Assembly (NCBI GenBank): GCA_024696945.1 | Contig: JAILGF010000012.1 | Span: forward strand, 1 to 64,000 | Reading direction: 5' to 3' | Source of the DNA: Lachnospiraceae bacterium | GTDB lineage: Bacteria > Bacillota > Clostridia > Lachnospirales > Lachnospiraceae | DNA length: 64,000 nt | Part shown: positions 18,787 through 27,860 of the stretch, in pieces | Layout of the letters: each line of letters begins with the position of its first letter | Position numbering within the stretch: position 1 is the stretch's first letter | Notes under the pieces: model-generated | The model's database searches: none | Told to the model about the DNA's origin: nothing | What the model saw: the letters and a program-made list of their open reading frames with translations, nothing else | Position numbers and translations under genes: made by a program

Positions 18787-19707
18787 ATGCCGATAAGAGT
18801 ACAAAACGATTTACCTGCAAAAAAGGTAATGGAAGAAGAGAATATATTCATGATGGACGAAAATCGTGCCATGTCGCAGGATATCCGTCCTCTTGAGATC
18901 GGTATATTGAACCTGATGCCATTAAAGGAAGCAACAGAGGTTCAGATGCTCCGTTCACTTTCAAATACTCCTTTGCAGGTTAATATTACATTTCTTACTA
19001 CATCCACTTACGTTGGAAAAAATACAGCTAAGAGCCATCTTGACCAGTTTTATCTTACGTTCGATGAGATTAAAAACAGAAAGCTCGACGGACTGATCAT
19101 TACCGGTGCGCCTGTTGAGATGCTTGAATTCGAAGAGGTTGTATATTGGAAGGAACTATGTGACATAATGGAATGGTCCAAGACTCATGTTACCTCGACT
19201 CTTCATATCTGCTGGGGTGCACAGGCCGGAATATATTATCATTACGGCATTAATAAGATAGCGCTTCCACAGAAGATGTTCGGGGTATTTCCTCACAATG
19301 TACATCACAGGAAAGAGCCTTTTGTACGTGGCTTTGATGATGTATTCTTTATACCTCACAGCCGTCACACAACCATCGATCCCAAAGAGGTATGGGCGGA
19401 TGACAGGCTTACGGTACTTGCAGATTCACCGGAAGCAGGCATCTGCATGGTGCTTGCAAAAGAGGGACGTCAGGTATTTGTATTCGGACATCCCGAGTAT
19501 GACAGGATGACACTCGATCAGGAGTACAAGAGAGATCTTGCAAAGGGCATGGATATCCAGATGCCTAAAAACTACTATCCAAACAATGATCCTGAGCAAA
19601 AACCGCTCCTTACATGGCGTGCTCATGCAAATACTATGTATTCAAACTGGCTTAACTATTATGTATATCAGACCACGCCTTACGATGTAGATTCAATAGG
19701 AATTTGA
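18787..19707 (+). CDS. metA: Homoserine O-acetyltransferase, MetA family
   Basis: The 306-residue protein is a full-length MetA. The catalytic Cys142 (HICWGAQAG), His235 and Glu237 (GHPEYD) are all at the family positions. Residue 111 is Glu (TGAPVE), which in the studied Bacillus enzyme selects acetyl-CoA; succinyl-CoA users have Gly there. The enzyme should therefore acetylate homoserine as the first committed step of methionine synthesis in the cytoplasm. GAGGAG nine bases upstream supports the start. It lies between two U32-like genes, but no functional link is evident. A strong terminator follows. Confidence 0.95.
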   Translation: MPIRVQNDLPAKKVMEEENIFMMDENRAMSQDIRPLEIGILNLMPLKEATEVQMLRSLSNTPLQVNITFLTTSTYVGKNTAKSHLDQFYLTFDEIKNRKLDGLIITGAPVEMLEFEEVVYWKELCDIMEWSKTHVTSTLHICWGAQAGIYYHYGINKIALPQKMFGVFPHNVHHRKEPFVRGFDDVFFIPHSRHTTIDPKEVWADDRLTVLADSPEAGICMVLAKEGRQVFVFGHPEYDRMTLDQEYKRDLAKGMDIQMPKNYYPNNDPEQKPLLTWRAHANTMYSNWLNYYVYQTTPYDVDSIGI

Positions 19708-19745
19708 TAATAAATAAGCGTTTTAGATACTGGGCAATAGATTTT

Positions 19746-19779
19746 AAGTGTATTCGTTGTGGGATACACTTTTTTTTTA
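19746..19779 (+). terminator. Rho-independent terminator after metA
   Basis: AAGTGTAT (19746-19753) pairs with ATACACTT (19764-19771) across 10 bases, running into a T run. Confidence 0.88.
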
Positions 19780-19793
19780 TGAAAATAATGAAT

Positions 19794-19961
19794 TTATTCT
19801 TGTTCATCTAAATTTTTTAATGCAAACTTTAAGGCTTGTATAACAAATTCATTTGAACTGACATTTGCATCTTGTGCTCTGCGAGCAATCATCTCGGAAA
19901 GACATTTAGGAATTCGGAATGTTCTGTTTATATATTCTGTTTTATTTATTTTGAATTTCAT
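19794..19961 (-). CDS. Small ribbon-helix-helix (Arc/MetJ-like) protein
   Basis: A 55-residue reading frame on the minus strand starts at ATG 19961-19959 with TAAGGAG eight bases upstream and ends with TAA at 19794. The product begins with basic residues, has a strand-like TFRIP followed by two helices (LSEMIARRAQDA and SSNEFVIQALKFAL), and ends in an acidic tail. This is the pattern of ribbon-helix-helix DNA-binding proteins, which dimerise and insert a beta ribbon in the major groove. No toxin gene lies next to it, so an antitoxin role is unsupported. It could be a solitary regulator or one that controls its own gene. The ribosome binding site and fold pattern make it likely to be real. Confidence 0.75.
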   Translation of the reverse strand: MKFKINKTEYINRTFRIPKCLSEMIARRAQDANVSSNEFVIQALKFALKNLDEQE

Positions 19962-20198
19962 CTGAACTGCTCCTTACTTTTATATATTTTGGATTTAAGA
20001 GAATAATATAACAATTTTGAAAAAATTTCTACACGTATTTAAAACACGCAAAAAATTATACAATATAATACATAATAAGAAATTTTGTTTTCAAAATATG
20101 ATAAATAAGACAACAAAGTATAAATAGTAAATATACAAAGTTAATACACTATAACAGAATAACCATATTATAGGGTGTATATATGGTGTGGAAAGTGG

Positions 20199-20227
20199 TT
20201 GCAAAAAAAGAGTGTATATGTTAATAT
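20199..20227 (+). promoter_or_regulatory. TGn-extended promoter of U32-like paralogue 2
   Basis: TTGCAA (20199-20204) and TAATAT (20222-20227) have a 17-base spacer and a TG at 20219-20220. In the AT-rich gap 19962-20272 this is the only clear feature; the rest shows no open frame with a ribosome binding site and no RNA gene. Confidence 0.65.
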
Positions 20228-20272
20228 TTACAAGACGAAGAAAGCATTATAAAATAGGAAGGACGGAAGAAA

Positions 20273-21217
20273 ATGCAAAAAGTATACTGGCATCTTCCAG
20301 GTTTTTGTTATTTTTATAAATTAAATACTAAAATAATACGTCTGATGAAGGAACATCCTGAAAAGTTTTATGACGGATATGAAATAGGAAGTGTATATGG
20401 TACATTCCCCGGAGCTATATGGAATGGTGGGAGAGCTGTATTCGGTGTAATGTCCAAAAAAGACATAAAACTGGTACTTGACAACTACAACAAGCTCGGT
20501 ATACCTGTCAGATTTACCTGGACAAATTCCCTTTTAGAGGAAAAGCATTTAAATGATACATACTGCAATCTCATCATGGAGCTTGCAAACAACGGTAGAA
20601 ATCAGGTGCTTGTTAATCGTGATGTACTGGGTGATTATTTAAGAAAGACCTACGGCTCTGTATCAGATACCGAAAAAATATCATATACAAAAAACGGATA
20701 CGCCGGTTACATGGATGAATTTGGAGAAGCGACATCAGGCTTTGCTTTTATTTCCTCAACAACCAAGCGTATCACTGATTTAGGAGATGTAAAAAAAGAA
20801 CTGAACGGAGATTATGCTTTAGTAGTCCTTGATTATGACTTAAACTGCGATGAGACAACTCTTAAAGCACTTGAACCCTATGCGGACAGGCTTGAGATAT
20901 TGGTTGATGAAATATGTTATCCTCATTGTCCTAAGCGTAAGGATCATTATGCAGACGAATCGCTAATGCAGCTTACTTTTGATAAGGATACGAGATACGA
21001 GTGTACCAACAAGATGACAAGGCCATCCTTCGCTGAAGCTATGAAACGTCCTCATTTCATCAGCAATGAAAAGCTTCCGGAGTATATTGAAAGAGGCTAT
21101 CACAATTTCAAGATAGTAGGCCGAGGTCTGCCTCAGGACATGGTGCTTGAATCATATCTTTACTATCTTGTTAAAGAAAAAGACAGGGATTTCATAAAGA
21201 AGCAACTGCTTCAGTGA
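20273..21217 (+). CDS. U32-peptidase-like protein (paralogue 2 of 3)
   Basis: The 314-residue paralogue lacks the Lys-rich tail and begins directly at the shared domain ([10 protein letters not shown]). Shared motifs are [12 protein letters not shown] near 43-54, [23 protein letters not shown], '[13 protein letters not shown]' and FKIVGRG near 281-287. A C-x3-C pair plus the upstream TYC cysteine could ligate metal or an Fe-S cluster as in U32 proteins. An insertion of about 25 residues before SSTTKRI distinguishes it from paralogue 3. Its stop codon overlaps the convergent rluF gene by seven bases. It has its own promoter and GGAAGGACGG ribosome binding region. The function is not known to me. 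Confidence 0.65.
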   Translation: MQKVYWHLPGFCYFYKLNTKIIRLMKEHPEKFYDGYEIGSVYGTFPGAIWNGGRAVFGVMSKKDIKLVLDNYNKLGIPVRFTWTNSLLEEKHLNDTYCNLIMELANNGRNQVLVNRDVLGDYLRKTYGSVSDTEKISYTKNGYAGYMDEFGEATSGFAFISSTTKRITDLGDVKKELNGDYALVVLDYDLNCDETTLKALEPYADRLEILVDEICYPHCPKRKDHYADESLMQLTFDKDTRYECTNKMTRPSFAEAMKRPHFISNEKLPEYIERGYHNFKIVGRGLPQDMVLESYLYYLVKEKDRDFIKKQLLQ

Positions 21218-21999
21218 TACTCAATAGGTTCACTGCTGGAATCCGAGATCATTTCCCTGAGCTCTTCAAGCTCCTTGGGAGTGAGATTCCTCCAAGTACC
21301 TGACTTAAGATGACCGAGGCGTATATTCATAATACGGACTCTTGTAAGAGCGCGGACTCTATAACCCAAGGCTTCACACATACGGCGGATCTGCCTGTTG
21401 AGACCTTGGGTTAATATTATTTTAAACTGTCTTTTATCCAATTGCTCAATCTTGCAGGGACGGGTGACAGTTTCCAAGATAGGAACACCGCTGCCCATAA
21501 TCCTGATAAATTCGGGTGTAATATCTTTATTTACCGTTACAAGATACTCTTTTTCGTGGTAATTACCGGCTCTTAAGATCTTGTTTACGATATCACCGTC
21601 ATTGGTAAGCAAAATGAGTCCTTCGGAGTCCTTGTCGAGTCTTCCGATGGGGAAAATACGCTTTCCATAGTTTATGAAGTCAATGATATTGTCAGGCTCA
21701 CGCTTATCGGTTGTGCTGACAATGCCGACAGGCTTATTAAAGGCGATAAGAATAAGATCCTCGTTCTTAGAGATATCCTTTCCCTGTACGGTGACCTTCT
21801 GTCCGGGAAGAACCTTACTTCCCATCTGAGCCAATTCTCCATCAATCCTTACTTTACCGTCAGAAACAAGTTTATCAGCCTCACGGCGTGAGCATATTCC
21901 GGACTCGGCAAGATACTTATTGATACGTGTACCTGCTTCAGAGACAGTGTTTTCATCAGTTACCGGTTTATTATTGAACATTTCTTTCTTAGCTTTCAT
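21211..21999 (-). CDS. rluF: 23S rRNA pseudouridine synthase, RluF-like
   Basis: The 262-residue protein has an N-terminal S4 RNA-binding domain ([19 protein letters not shown]) and an RsuA/RluB/E/F catalytic domain. [10 protein letters not shown] contains the catalytic Asp122, and [16 protein letters not shown] is also present. The [11 protein letters not shown] and IDFINYGKR segments match RluF more closely than RluB. The family isomerises specific uridines in 23S rRNA (position 2604 in E. coli). AAGGAT seven bases before the ATG supports the start. It is convergent with the U32-like gene, and the two stop codons overlap. The family is secure; RluF against RluB is likely but not certain. 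Confidence 0.9.
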   Translation of the reverse strand: MKAKKEMFNNKPVTDENTVSEAGTRINKYLAESGICSRREADKLVSDGKVRIDGELAQMGSKVLPGQKVTVQGKDISKNEDLILIAFNKPVGIVSTTDKREPDNIIDFINYGKRIFPIGRLDKDSEGLILLTNDGDIVNKILRAGNYHEKEYLVTVNKDITPEFIRIMGSGVPILETVTRPCKIEQLDKRQFKIILTQGLNRQIRRMCEALGYRVRALTRVRIMNIRLGHLKSGTWRNLTPKELEELREMISDSSSEPIEYH

Positions 22000-22182
22000 A
22001 ACATATCCTTATTAATTATATATGATTTTTTATATATGATTTTTACAATATTCTGCAATCCCAATAAATACGACGTGATACGGAAAATCATGAATTCATT
22101 GGAATTACCACGATACAATATGATACCACTATATTTAAGAATTATCAATTGTTTTTTAAGGTTAGGTATAGCAAAAAAAGAT

Positions 22183-22211
22183 TTGATATATACTACAATT
22201 TATGATAAAAT
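22183..22211 (+). promoter_or_regulatory. TGn-extended promoter of U32-like paralogue 3
   Basis: TTGATA (22183-22188) and TAAAAT (22206-22211) have a 17-base spacer and TG at 22203-22204. Together with the hairpin at 22245 it accounts for the 322-base gap 22000-22321; I see no supported gene there. Confidence 0.6.
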
Positions 22212-22244
22212 ATCATACAGTTGCGTAATAACATAACTTAATTC

Positions 22245-22269
22245 GGAAATGTCACACATTTACATTTCC
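22245..22269 (+). other. Leader hairpin upstream of U32-like paralogue 3
   Basis: GGAAATGT (22245-22252) pairs perfectly with ACATTTCC (22262-22269) with a 9-base loop, in the predicted 5' leader. There is no T run. It may be a post-transcriptional element or an operator. Confidence 0.4.
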
Positions 22270-22321
22270 TGTGCGCTGTGTTATCGTAAAAACATACAAG
22301 AATCAAAGGAAAACAGTCAAA

Positions 22322-23275
22322 ATGAGTAAAAACACGATCTACTGGCATATACCGGGTATATGCTACTTCGGAATGATAAATCACATTCTTCTGGATGCAA
22401 TGGATAAATATCCCAGCCGTTTCAGGGAAAACTACAAAATAGCATCCTGCTACGGTACTTTCCCGGGTGCTATATGGAACGGCGGAAGAAACTTCATTAA
22501 CGGTATCAGCACCAAGCCGGAGGTTGAATCCATCATCAAATCCTACAATTCAAAGGGAATCCCCGTTCGTTTTACATGGACTAACGTTCTCCTAGAGGAG
22601 AAACATATCTATGACACCTACTGCAACATGATCATGCAGGTCGGGAACAACGGCATGAACCAGGTACTTGTAAACCGTCCTGTTTTGGAGGAATACATAA
22701 GGAAGGAATATCCCAAGTATAAGATCATATCCTCTACAACTAAGAGAATACTCAATCTTGATCAGCTGCTTGATGAGATAAAGAAGGATTATTTCCTTGT
22801 AGTTCTTGATTATGACTTAAATCACGATCAAAACGTTATCGAGAAAATCCTCCCCGAAGCCGGAAGAATAGAAATACTTGTCAACGAAACCTGTAATGCA
22901 CACTGTCCCAAGCGTTCGGATCATTACAAAGAGATATCACGTCATCAGCTGGAATACAACCCTCAGATACAGTATCCCTGCTGGGATCCGTCTCCTGATA
23001 AGAGAACATTTACAGGATGTCAGAAACGTCCGTCGTTTATGAGCATAGATGATGTTGAAAAGTATGCTGAAATGGGCTTTAAAAACTTTAAGATAGTAGG
23101 CCGCGGCGAGGGCAAGGAATTCCTGATAGATTCATATCTTTATTATCTTGTTAAAGATGACAGCCGTGATTTTATCAGAAATTACATTATGAATTCAATT
23201 ATGAAGATGTCTGCACCGGTAAACACGCCCAGAGGACCGGTATCACCTCTGGTACGTCAACCGCTCAGAAGATAA
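22322..23275 (+). CDS. U32-peptidase-like protein (paralogue 3 of 3)
   Basis: The 317-residue paralogue starts at ATG 22322, which follows AAAGGA. A GTG at 22271 is in frame but has no ribosome binding site and would overlap the leader hairpin. The domain matches paralogue 2 over its length: [45 protein letters not shown], 'CNAHCPKRSDHYK' and FKIVGRGEG. A Pro/Arg-rich C-terminal tail is unique to it. The TldD-like gene follows after 27 bases, so they may be co-transcribed. TldD/E mature modified peptides, which hints at peptide chemistry, but no substrate peptide is visible here. The function is unknown. Confidence 0.65.
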   Translation: MSKNTIYWHIPGICYFGMINHILLDAMDKYPSRFRENYKIASCYGTFPGAIWNGGRNFINGISTKPEVESIIKSYNSKGIPVRFTWTNVLLEEKHIYDTYCNMIMQVGNNGMNQVLVNRPVLEEYIRKEYPKYKIISSTTKRILNLDQLLDEIKKDYFLVVLDYDLNHDQNVIEKILPEAGRIEILVNETCNAHCPKRSDHYKEISRHQLEYNPQIQYPCWDPSPDKRTFTGCQKRPSFMSIDDVEKYAEMGFKNFKIVGRGEGKEFLIDSYLYYLVKDDSRDFIRNYIMNSIMKMSAPVNTPRGPVSPLVRQPLRR

Positions 23276-23302
23276 AAAAGTAACTTATATTAGGAGGTAT
23301 TT

Positions 23303-24688
23303 ATGATACAGGATTTATTCAGTAGCAAAAAAGCTCTTTTTGCAGACGGAGTTCAGACCGTGCTCCGTGCGCACGAAAACAGAAACCGCAGAGTTGTTCT
23401 GCTAAAAGGAAATATGGTACAGAACTCTCGCAGCGCTTCTAACGGCATCAGTGCCAGAGTAAACAAAAACGGTACATATGGTTTTGCTTCAACAGCTGAC
23501 TACGATTCTGAAGGGGCAGATAAGGTACTAAAGGCTGCTACAGAAAATGCGCTTTTCTTATCAAAGCATTCAAACAGAAACATAGAACTGCCTGCATCTC
23601 TTGGTACCGGTACGGTGAAGCTTAACGCAGAAATAATCGATACCGAACAGAAAACTATTATTGAGGCATGTAAAACTATTGACGATTACATCGTAAAGAA
23701 GTATCCGGATCTTATCAGCCGTACAGTTGTTTATACAGAGGACTCACAGGACAGGATAATCTATACTTCAGATGCATTTAACGGACATCTTGTAACTCCC
23801 AGATGCTATATCTATGTTATGATGAGTGCCGAAGCTAAGGATGGCAGTCCCGTTGAGCTGTTTAAGGCATTCGGAGGATTTGGAAGCTTTAACGATAATT
23901 TCGGTAAGCTTGACGAAGTATATGAAGGAATTGATCTTCTTTATAAGAGAGTAATGGACAAAAAGGAAGGTGTTTATGCTGAGGCAGGCTTAAAGACCGT
24001 TATTCTTTCACCATTTATGGCAGGAATGCTTGCACATGAGGCAGTTGGTCATACCGTAGAGGCAGACCTGGTACTCGGTGGCAGCGTAGCCGGTCCTTCT
24101 TTGAATAAACGTGTCGGATCAGATCTGGTAAATCTCGTTGATTTTGCTAACATGTATGAAGGAAAGATGGCACCGCTTCCCGTATATATGGATGATGAAG
24201 GTATCGTTGCAAGTGATGTGGAACTTATAAAGGACGGCATCCTTGTCGGATACATGAATGACAGAGAAACTGCTAAGCATTTCGGTATGGAGCCTAGGGG
24301 AAATGCCAGAGGCTGGGGCTTCGCAGATGAGCCTATCATACGTATGAGAAATACCTGTGTTCTTCCCAGAAAGAATACCGTAGAAGAGTTGATTTCATCA
24401 GTAGAAGACGGATATTATCTTATCGATTCCGGAAACGGACAGGCAGACCTTACCGGTGAGTTTATGTTCGGTGTAACCTGTGGTTATGAGATTAAAAACG
24501 GAAAACTCGGAAAGGCGCTTCTTGATACCACGGTATCAGGTGTGGCATTTGAAATGTTAAAGACCGTTGATATGGTATCGAACGAGGTTGAGTGGACTTC
24601 CAGCGGTTTCTGCGGTAAGAAACAGCCGATGGCTGTAGCTATGGGCGGTCCTCATATGAGATGTAAGATAATGATCGGTGGAAGGTAG
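23303..24688 (+). CDS. tldD: TldD-like metalloprotease subunit
   Basis: The 461-residue protein matches the TldD half of the TldD/TldE heterodimer. It carries the zinc-binding HEAVGH motif at residues 245-250 and the conserved C-terminal 'SSGFCGKKQPMAVAMGG' segment with the metal-ligand Cys. In Enterobacteria the pair removes leader peptides from microcin B17 and degrades the CcdA antitoxin as an unfolded peptide. AGGAGGT precedes the ATG. The TldE-like partner follows after 14 bases. The family call is firm; the natural substrate in this organism is unknown. Confidence 0.92.
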   Translation: MIQDLFSSKKALFADGVQTVLRAHENRNRRVVLLKGNMVQNSRSASNGISARVNKNGTYGFASTADYDSEGADKVLKAATENALFLSKHSNRNIELPASLGTGTVKLNAEIIDTEQKTIIEACKTIDDYIVKKYPDLISRTVVYTEDSQDRIIYTSDAFNGHLVTPRCYIYVMMSAEAKDGSPVELFKAFGGFGSFNDNFGKLDEVYEGIDLLYKRVMDKKEGVYAEAGLKTVILSPFMAGMLAHEAVGHTVEADLVLGGSVAGPSLNKRVGSDLVNLVDFANMYEGKMAPLPVYMDDEGIVASDVELIKDGILVGYMNDRETAKHFGMEPRGNARGWGFADEPIIRMRNTCVLPRKNTVEELISSVEDGYYLIDSGNGQADLTGEFMFGVTCGYEIKNGKLGKALLDTTVSGVAFEMLKTVDMVSNEVEWTSSGFCGKKQPMAVAMGGPHMRCKIMIGGR

Positions 24689-24702
24689 AAGGGAGAATAT
24701 AA

Positions 24703-26001
24703 ATGGCAAATATAAGAGATATCGCCGACAGCTTTGATAAGATCATCAAAGATAAAGGCATAGAGAAATATAAATATACATTAACAGAGTCTGAAAAGAG
24801 AGAGTTAAACGTTGAAAACGGCGAGTTTAAGCTTTTCCGTACAGTATTTTCCAACTCGGGATCTATAAAGGTATTTAAGGACAACAAGATCGGTTCCGCA
24901 AGCGGAAATGATCTTTCTGAAGAAGCACTTGAGAGCTTTGCGGCAGATGCTTTGGCTGCAGCTGAATCTTCACCCGAAGATCCCGCACATGACATCGCTC
25001 CTTATGTTGAGCCCCATGTATTTAAGCAGGGTATATTGGAGCCTGATATCGATAAGTTCCTTGAGAGACTAAAGGAATTTTTAGCTACGGTAGCAAAGGA
25101 ATATCCTTTGGTAAAGATCATCCAGTCAACTGGTTCATATGACAGATGGAACTGGTTATCAAGAAATTCAAACGGTACTGAGTTTGAGGGCTTTGGCGGA
25201 CAGTACGGTTTCTCAATCGAGATCTGTGCAAGTGATGGCACAAATACTACAGGCTTTGATTATACAGGCATCGGTACAAACGATCTTGATAAGCCTTTTA
25301 TCGACCTGGGAACTATACGCAGGCATATTGTTGATATTCAGAACAGTCTTGTAACCGAGAATATTGAAGGTAAGTTTGAAGGTACAGTAATATTCACACC
25401 TGAGCTTACCGGCGAATTTATCGGTGGGGTGCTTGGCAACTATTGCGGTGAAGGTGTTGTAATAGACGGCACCAGCCAGTGGCTTGACAAGGTTGGAGAA
25501 AAGGTCGCGGATGAAAAGCTTACCGTAAGATTTGACCCTTATGATGAGAGGATCAACATGGGTGAACGTGCAACTGCTAACGGATTCCTTTCAGAACCTT
25601 ATACAGTTATAGAAAAAGGCGTTCTTAAGACTCATCAGTTAAGCCTTTACGGTGCAAACAAGACAGGTCGTCCGTTAGTAAAGAATACCGGCTGGGATAT
25701 AATCATCGAGCCCGGCGACACGAGCTATGACGAGATGCTGGCATCAGTAAAGAAGGGTATCATCCTTGGCAGATTTTCAGGAGGATCACCCGGAGCAAAC
25801 GGCGAGTTCTCTGGAGTTGCAAAGAACAGCTTCCTGGTAGAGGACGGCAAGGTTAAATGTGCTCTTTCAGAGTGTATGATCAGCGGCAACTTAGGAGAAG
25901 TTGTAAAGAATATCCGCTCCATTTCAAAAGAACTTATATGTGACGGCGGAAGCGTATTACCTTATATGGCAGTGGACGGTATCATAATTTCCGGTAAATG
26001 A
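24703..26001 (+). CDS. tldE: TldE/PmbA-like metalloprotease partner subunit
   Basis: The 432-residue protein belongs to the same family but lacks the HExxxH motif, as expected for the TldE (PmbA) subunit, which helps bind substrate while TldD holds the zinc. The N-terminal domain (about 1-200) and a C-terminal domain with GRFSGGSPGANGEFSGVAK and the CALSECMISGNLGEV stretch are typical. It sits in an operon with tldD and probably the U32-like gene upstream. AGGGAGA precedes the ATG. No peptide precursor is visible nearby. Confidence 0.88.
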   Translation: MANIRDIADSFDKIIKDKGIEKYKYTLTESEKRELNVENGEFKLFRTVFSNSGSIKVFKDNKIGSASGNDLSEEALESFAADALAAAESSPEDPAHDIAPYVEPHVFKQGILEPDIDKFLERLKEFLATVAKEYPLVKIIQSTGSYDRWNWLSRNSNGTEFEGFGGQYGFSIEICASDGTNTTGFDYTGIGTNDLDKPFIDLGTIRRHIVDIQNSLVTENIEGKFEGTVIFTPELTGEFIGGVLGNYCGEGVVIDGTSQWLDKVGEKVADEKLTVRFDPYDERINMGERATANGFLSEPYTVIEKGVLKTHQLSLYGANKTGRPLVKNTGWDIIIEPGDTSYDEMLASVKKGIILGRFSGGSPGANGEFSGVAKNSFLVEDGKVKCALSECMISGNLGEVVKNIRSISKELICDGGSVLPYMAVDGIIISGK

Positions 26002-26035
26002 TTAAATTGTAATTTTGATTAACTTGTCATTTTGA

Positions 26036-26170
26036 CTAATAGGATATGTTGAAACTACAACTGATGATTATTTAAAGGTCGCAGATGGTTGGCATTCATA
26101 TATTCAGTATTTAAATTATTCCGGATATAATTATACTAATAAACAAGGCTGTTCTTTTGCAGTTTCGTAG
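26036..26170 (+). pseudogene. Possible gene remnant, C-terminal fragment
   Basis: An open stretch of 44 codons without a start codon ends at TAG 26168-26170. Its composition (TTDDYLKVADGWHSYIQYL, then NYSGYNYTNKQGC) looks like real protein rather than random AT-rich translation. No frame-compatible upstream part remains, as a TGA precedes it directly. I read it as the decayed tail of a lost gene; the family is not recognised. Confidence 0.35.
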
Positions 26171-26217
26171 AATATATTTTTAGTCACTTAAAAATCCTGA
26201 CTTTTTTGGAATATATC

Positions 26218-26712
26218 ATGAAAAAAATTTTATTGTATATTCTTTTGGCAATATCTGCAGTTTGTATTAGTGTTTTAGTTACAACCTCTATATTGCCGAT
26301 AAAAGAAGCGGATAAATATTCAAAATACTCCTCATTTAATGAAATCAATTCATTTAATATCGTGGCGGAAAATTGTGATAATATATATATGCTCCTATTT
26401 AATGGAGATGATGTTTATAAAGGCTATATAACAAAGAATGAGGACATTGATAATATAATTAAATCTATAAGGGAACTCAAAATAAAATTTGAAGAAAAAG
26501 TGATTGAAGATAAAGACACTTATGGCAATTATGGGGATATGTTGATTCTAAATAGCAAAAATGATTCATTTAAAATACAGCTTTCATTTGTGAGTCATAA
26601 TAGAGTTGAAATTTTTGGAAATTATTGTAATTATTTGTTTAAAATTGAGTCCTCAACAGACGAAATAGATCAGATAATTGAAAATATAAGAAATCAATCA
26701 GTGACATATTAG
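26218..26712 (+). CDS. Small membrane-anchored or secreted hypothetical protein
   Basis: The 164-residue product begins with a lysine pair and one hydrophobic segment (about residues 4-24), then an outward-facing soluble part rich in Asp, Glu, Lys and Asn. There is no lipobox Cys. A TTG at 26206 is in frame, but ATG 26218 is the more natural start; the ribosome binding site is weak (TGGAA). The gene is clearly more AT-rich than tldE and ilvE on either side and adjoins a gene remnant, which suggests a recent acquisition. I recognise no family. Confidence 0.6.
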   Translation: MKKILLYILLAISAVCISVLVTTSILPIKEADKYSKYSSFNEINSFNIVAENCDNIYMLLFNGDDVYKGYITKNEDIDNIIKSIRELKIKFEEKVIEDKDTYGNYGDMLILNSKNDSFKIQLSFVSHNRVEIFGNYCNYLFKIESSTDEIDQIIENIRNQSVTY

Positions 26713-26734
26713 ATTAGGAATTACAAAATTAATC

Positions 26735-26763
26735 TTGAATTATTATATGAATTGTGTTATAAA
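26735..26763 (+). promoter_or_regulatory. TGn-extended promoter of ilvE
   Basis: TTGAAT (26735-26740) and TATAAA (26758-26763) have a 17-base spacer, with TG at 26755-26756. The predicted leader is only about 35 bases, too short for a T-box or leucine attenuator. Confidence 0.7.
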
Positions 26764-26804
26764 TATCTTTAATGTTTTATAAAAGCTTTAAGGAGGACAA
26801 AGAA

Positions 26805-27830
26805 ATGGCAAAGAAAGATATTGACTGGGGCAGTCTGGGATTCGGATATGTTAAGACCGATTACAGATATGTTTCCAATTACAAAGACGGTGCATGGGAT
26901 GCAGGCACCATGACAGAGGACGGCAATGTAGTACTTAGCGAGTGTGCAGGCGTTATCCAGTACGCTCAGACAGTATTTGAGGGCTTAAAGGCTTATGAGA
27001 CAGAGGATGGCAGGATTGTTACCTTCCGCCCTGACTTAAACGCTGAGAGAATAGAGCAGTCTGCAAAGAGACTTGAGATCCCCGTATTCCCTAAGGAGAG
27101 ATTTATTGACGCTGTAAAGCAGGTAGTTAAGGCAAATGCTGACTTCGTTCCTCCTTACGGTTCAGGTGCAACTTTCTATCTTCGTCCCGTACTTTTCGGA
27201 ACAAACCCTGTTATCGGTGTTAAGCCCGCTAACGAGTATCAGTTCAGAATCTTCGGAACACCTGTAGGACCTTACTTCAAGGGCGGCGTAAAGCCTCTTA
27301 CGATCAAGGTTAGTGATTTTGACCGTGCTGCACCTAACGGCACAGGTAATATCAAGGCAGGTCTTAACTATGCTATGTCATTACATGCAATCGTTACCGC
27401 TCATGCTGAGGGTTACGATGAGAACATGTATCTTGATCCTAAGACCAGAACAAACGTTGAAGAGACCGGTGGTGCAAACTTCCTGTTTGTAACCAAGGAC
27501 GGCAAGGTTGTTACTCCTAAGTCGGACAGCATCCTTCCTTCGATCACACGTCGTTCACTTGTTTATGTTGCTCAGCATTATTTAGGACTTGAAGCAGAAG
27601 AGAGAGTTATTCCTTTCGAGGAAGTTAAGGATATGGCTGAGTGCGGTCTTTGCGGTACTGCAGCAGTTATCTCACCTGTCGGCAAGATCGTTGACCATGG
27701 TAAGGAGATCTGCTTACCCAGCGGCATGACAGAGATGGGACCTATCACCAAGAAGCTTTTCGATACTTTAACAGGTATTCAGATGGGCCGTATCGAAGCT
27801 CCCGAGGGCTGGATCTACGAGATCAAATAA
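26805..27830 (+). CDS. ilvE: Branched-chain amino acid aminotransferase
   Basis: The 341-residue protein is a class IV PLP aminotransferase of the larger bacterial/eukaryotic BCAT type. The PLP Lys is K184 in GTGNIKAGLNYA. QTVFEGLKAY, FYLRPVLFGT and the EETGGANFLFV segment are family signatures. It interconverts leucine, isoleucine and valine with their 2-oxo acids in the cytoplasm. The start at ATG 26805 is set by AAGGAGGA just upstream; an in-frame ATG at 26772 has no ribosome binding site. It is monocistronic, between its own promoter and terminator. Confidence 0.95.
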   Translation: MAKKDIDWGSLGFGYVKTDYRYVSNYKDGAWDAGTMTEDGNVVLSECAGVIQYAQTVFEGLKAYETEDGRIVTFRPDLNAERIEQSAKRLEIPVFPKERFIDAVKQVVKANADFVPPYGSGATFYLRPVLFGTNPVIGVKPANEYQFRIFGTPVGPYFKGGVKPLTIKVSDFDRAAPNGTGNIKAGLNYAMSLHAIVTAHAEGYDENMYLDPKTRTNVEETGGANFLFVTKDGKVVTPKSDSILPSITRRSLVYVAQHYLGLEAEERVIPFEEVKDMAECGLCGTAAVISPVGKIVDHGKEICLPSGMTEMGPITKKLFDTLTGIQMGRIEAPEGWIYEIK

Positions 27831-27860
27831 TTAAAAGATATTATTATAATATTCAATTTA

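Noticed and set aside
22036-22236. 66-codon open frame upstream of U32-like paralogue 3
   Set aside because: AT-rich, no ribosome binding site, no recognisable protein pattern, and the promoter at 22183 lies inside it.
26713-26804. Leucine attenuator or T-box before ilvE
   Set aside because: The predicted leader is about 35 bases, too short for either.
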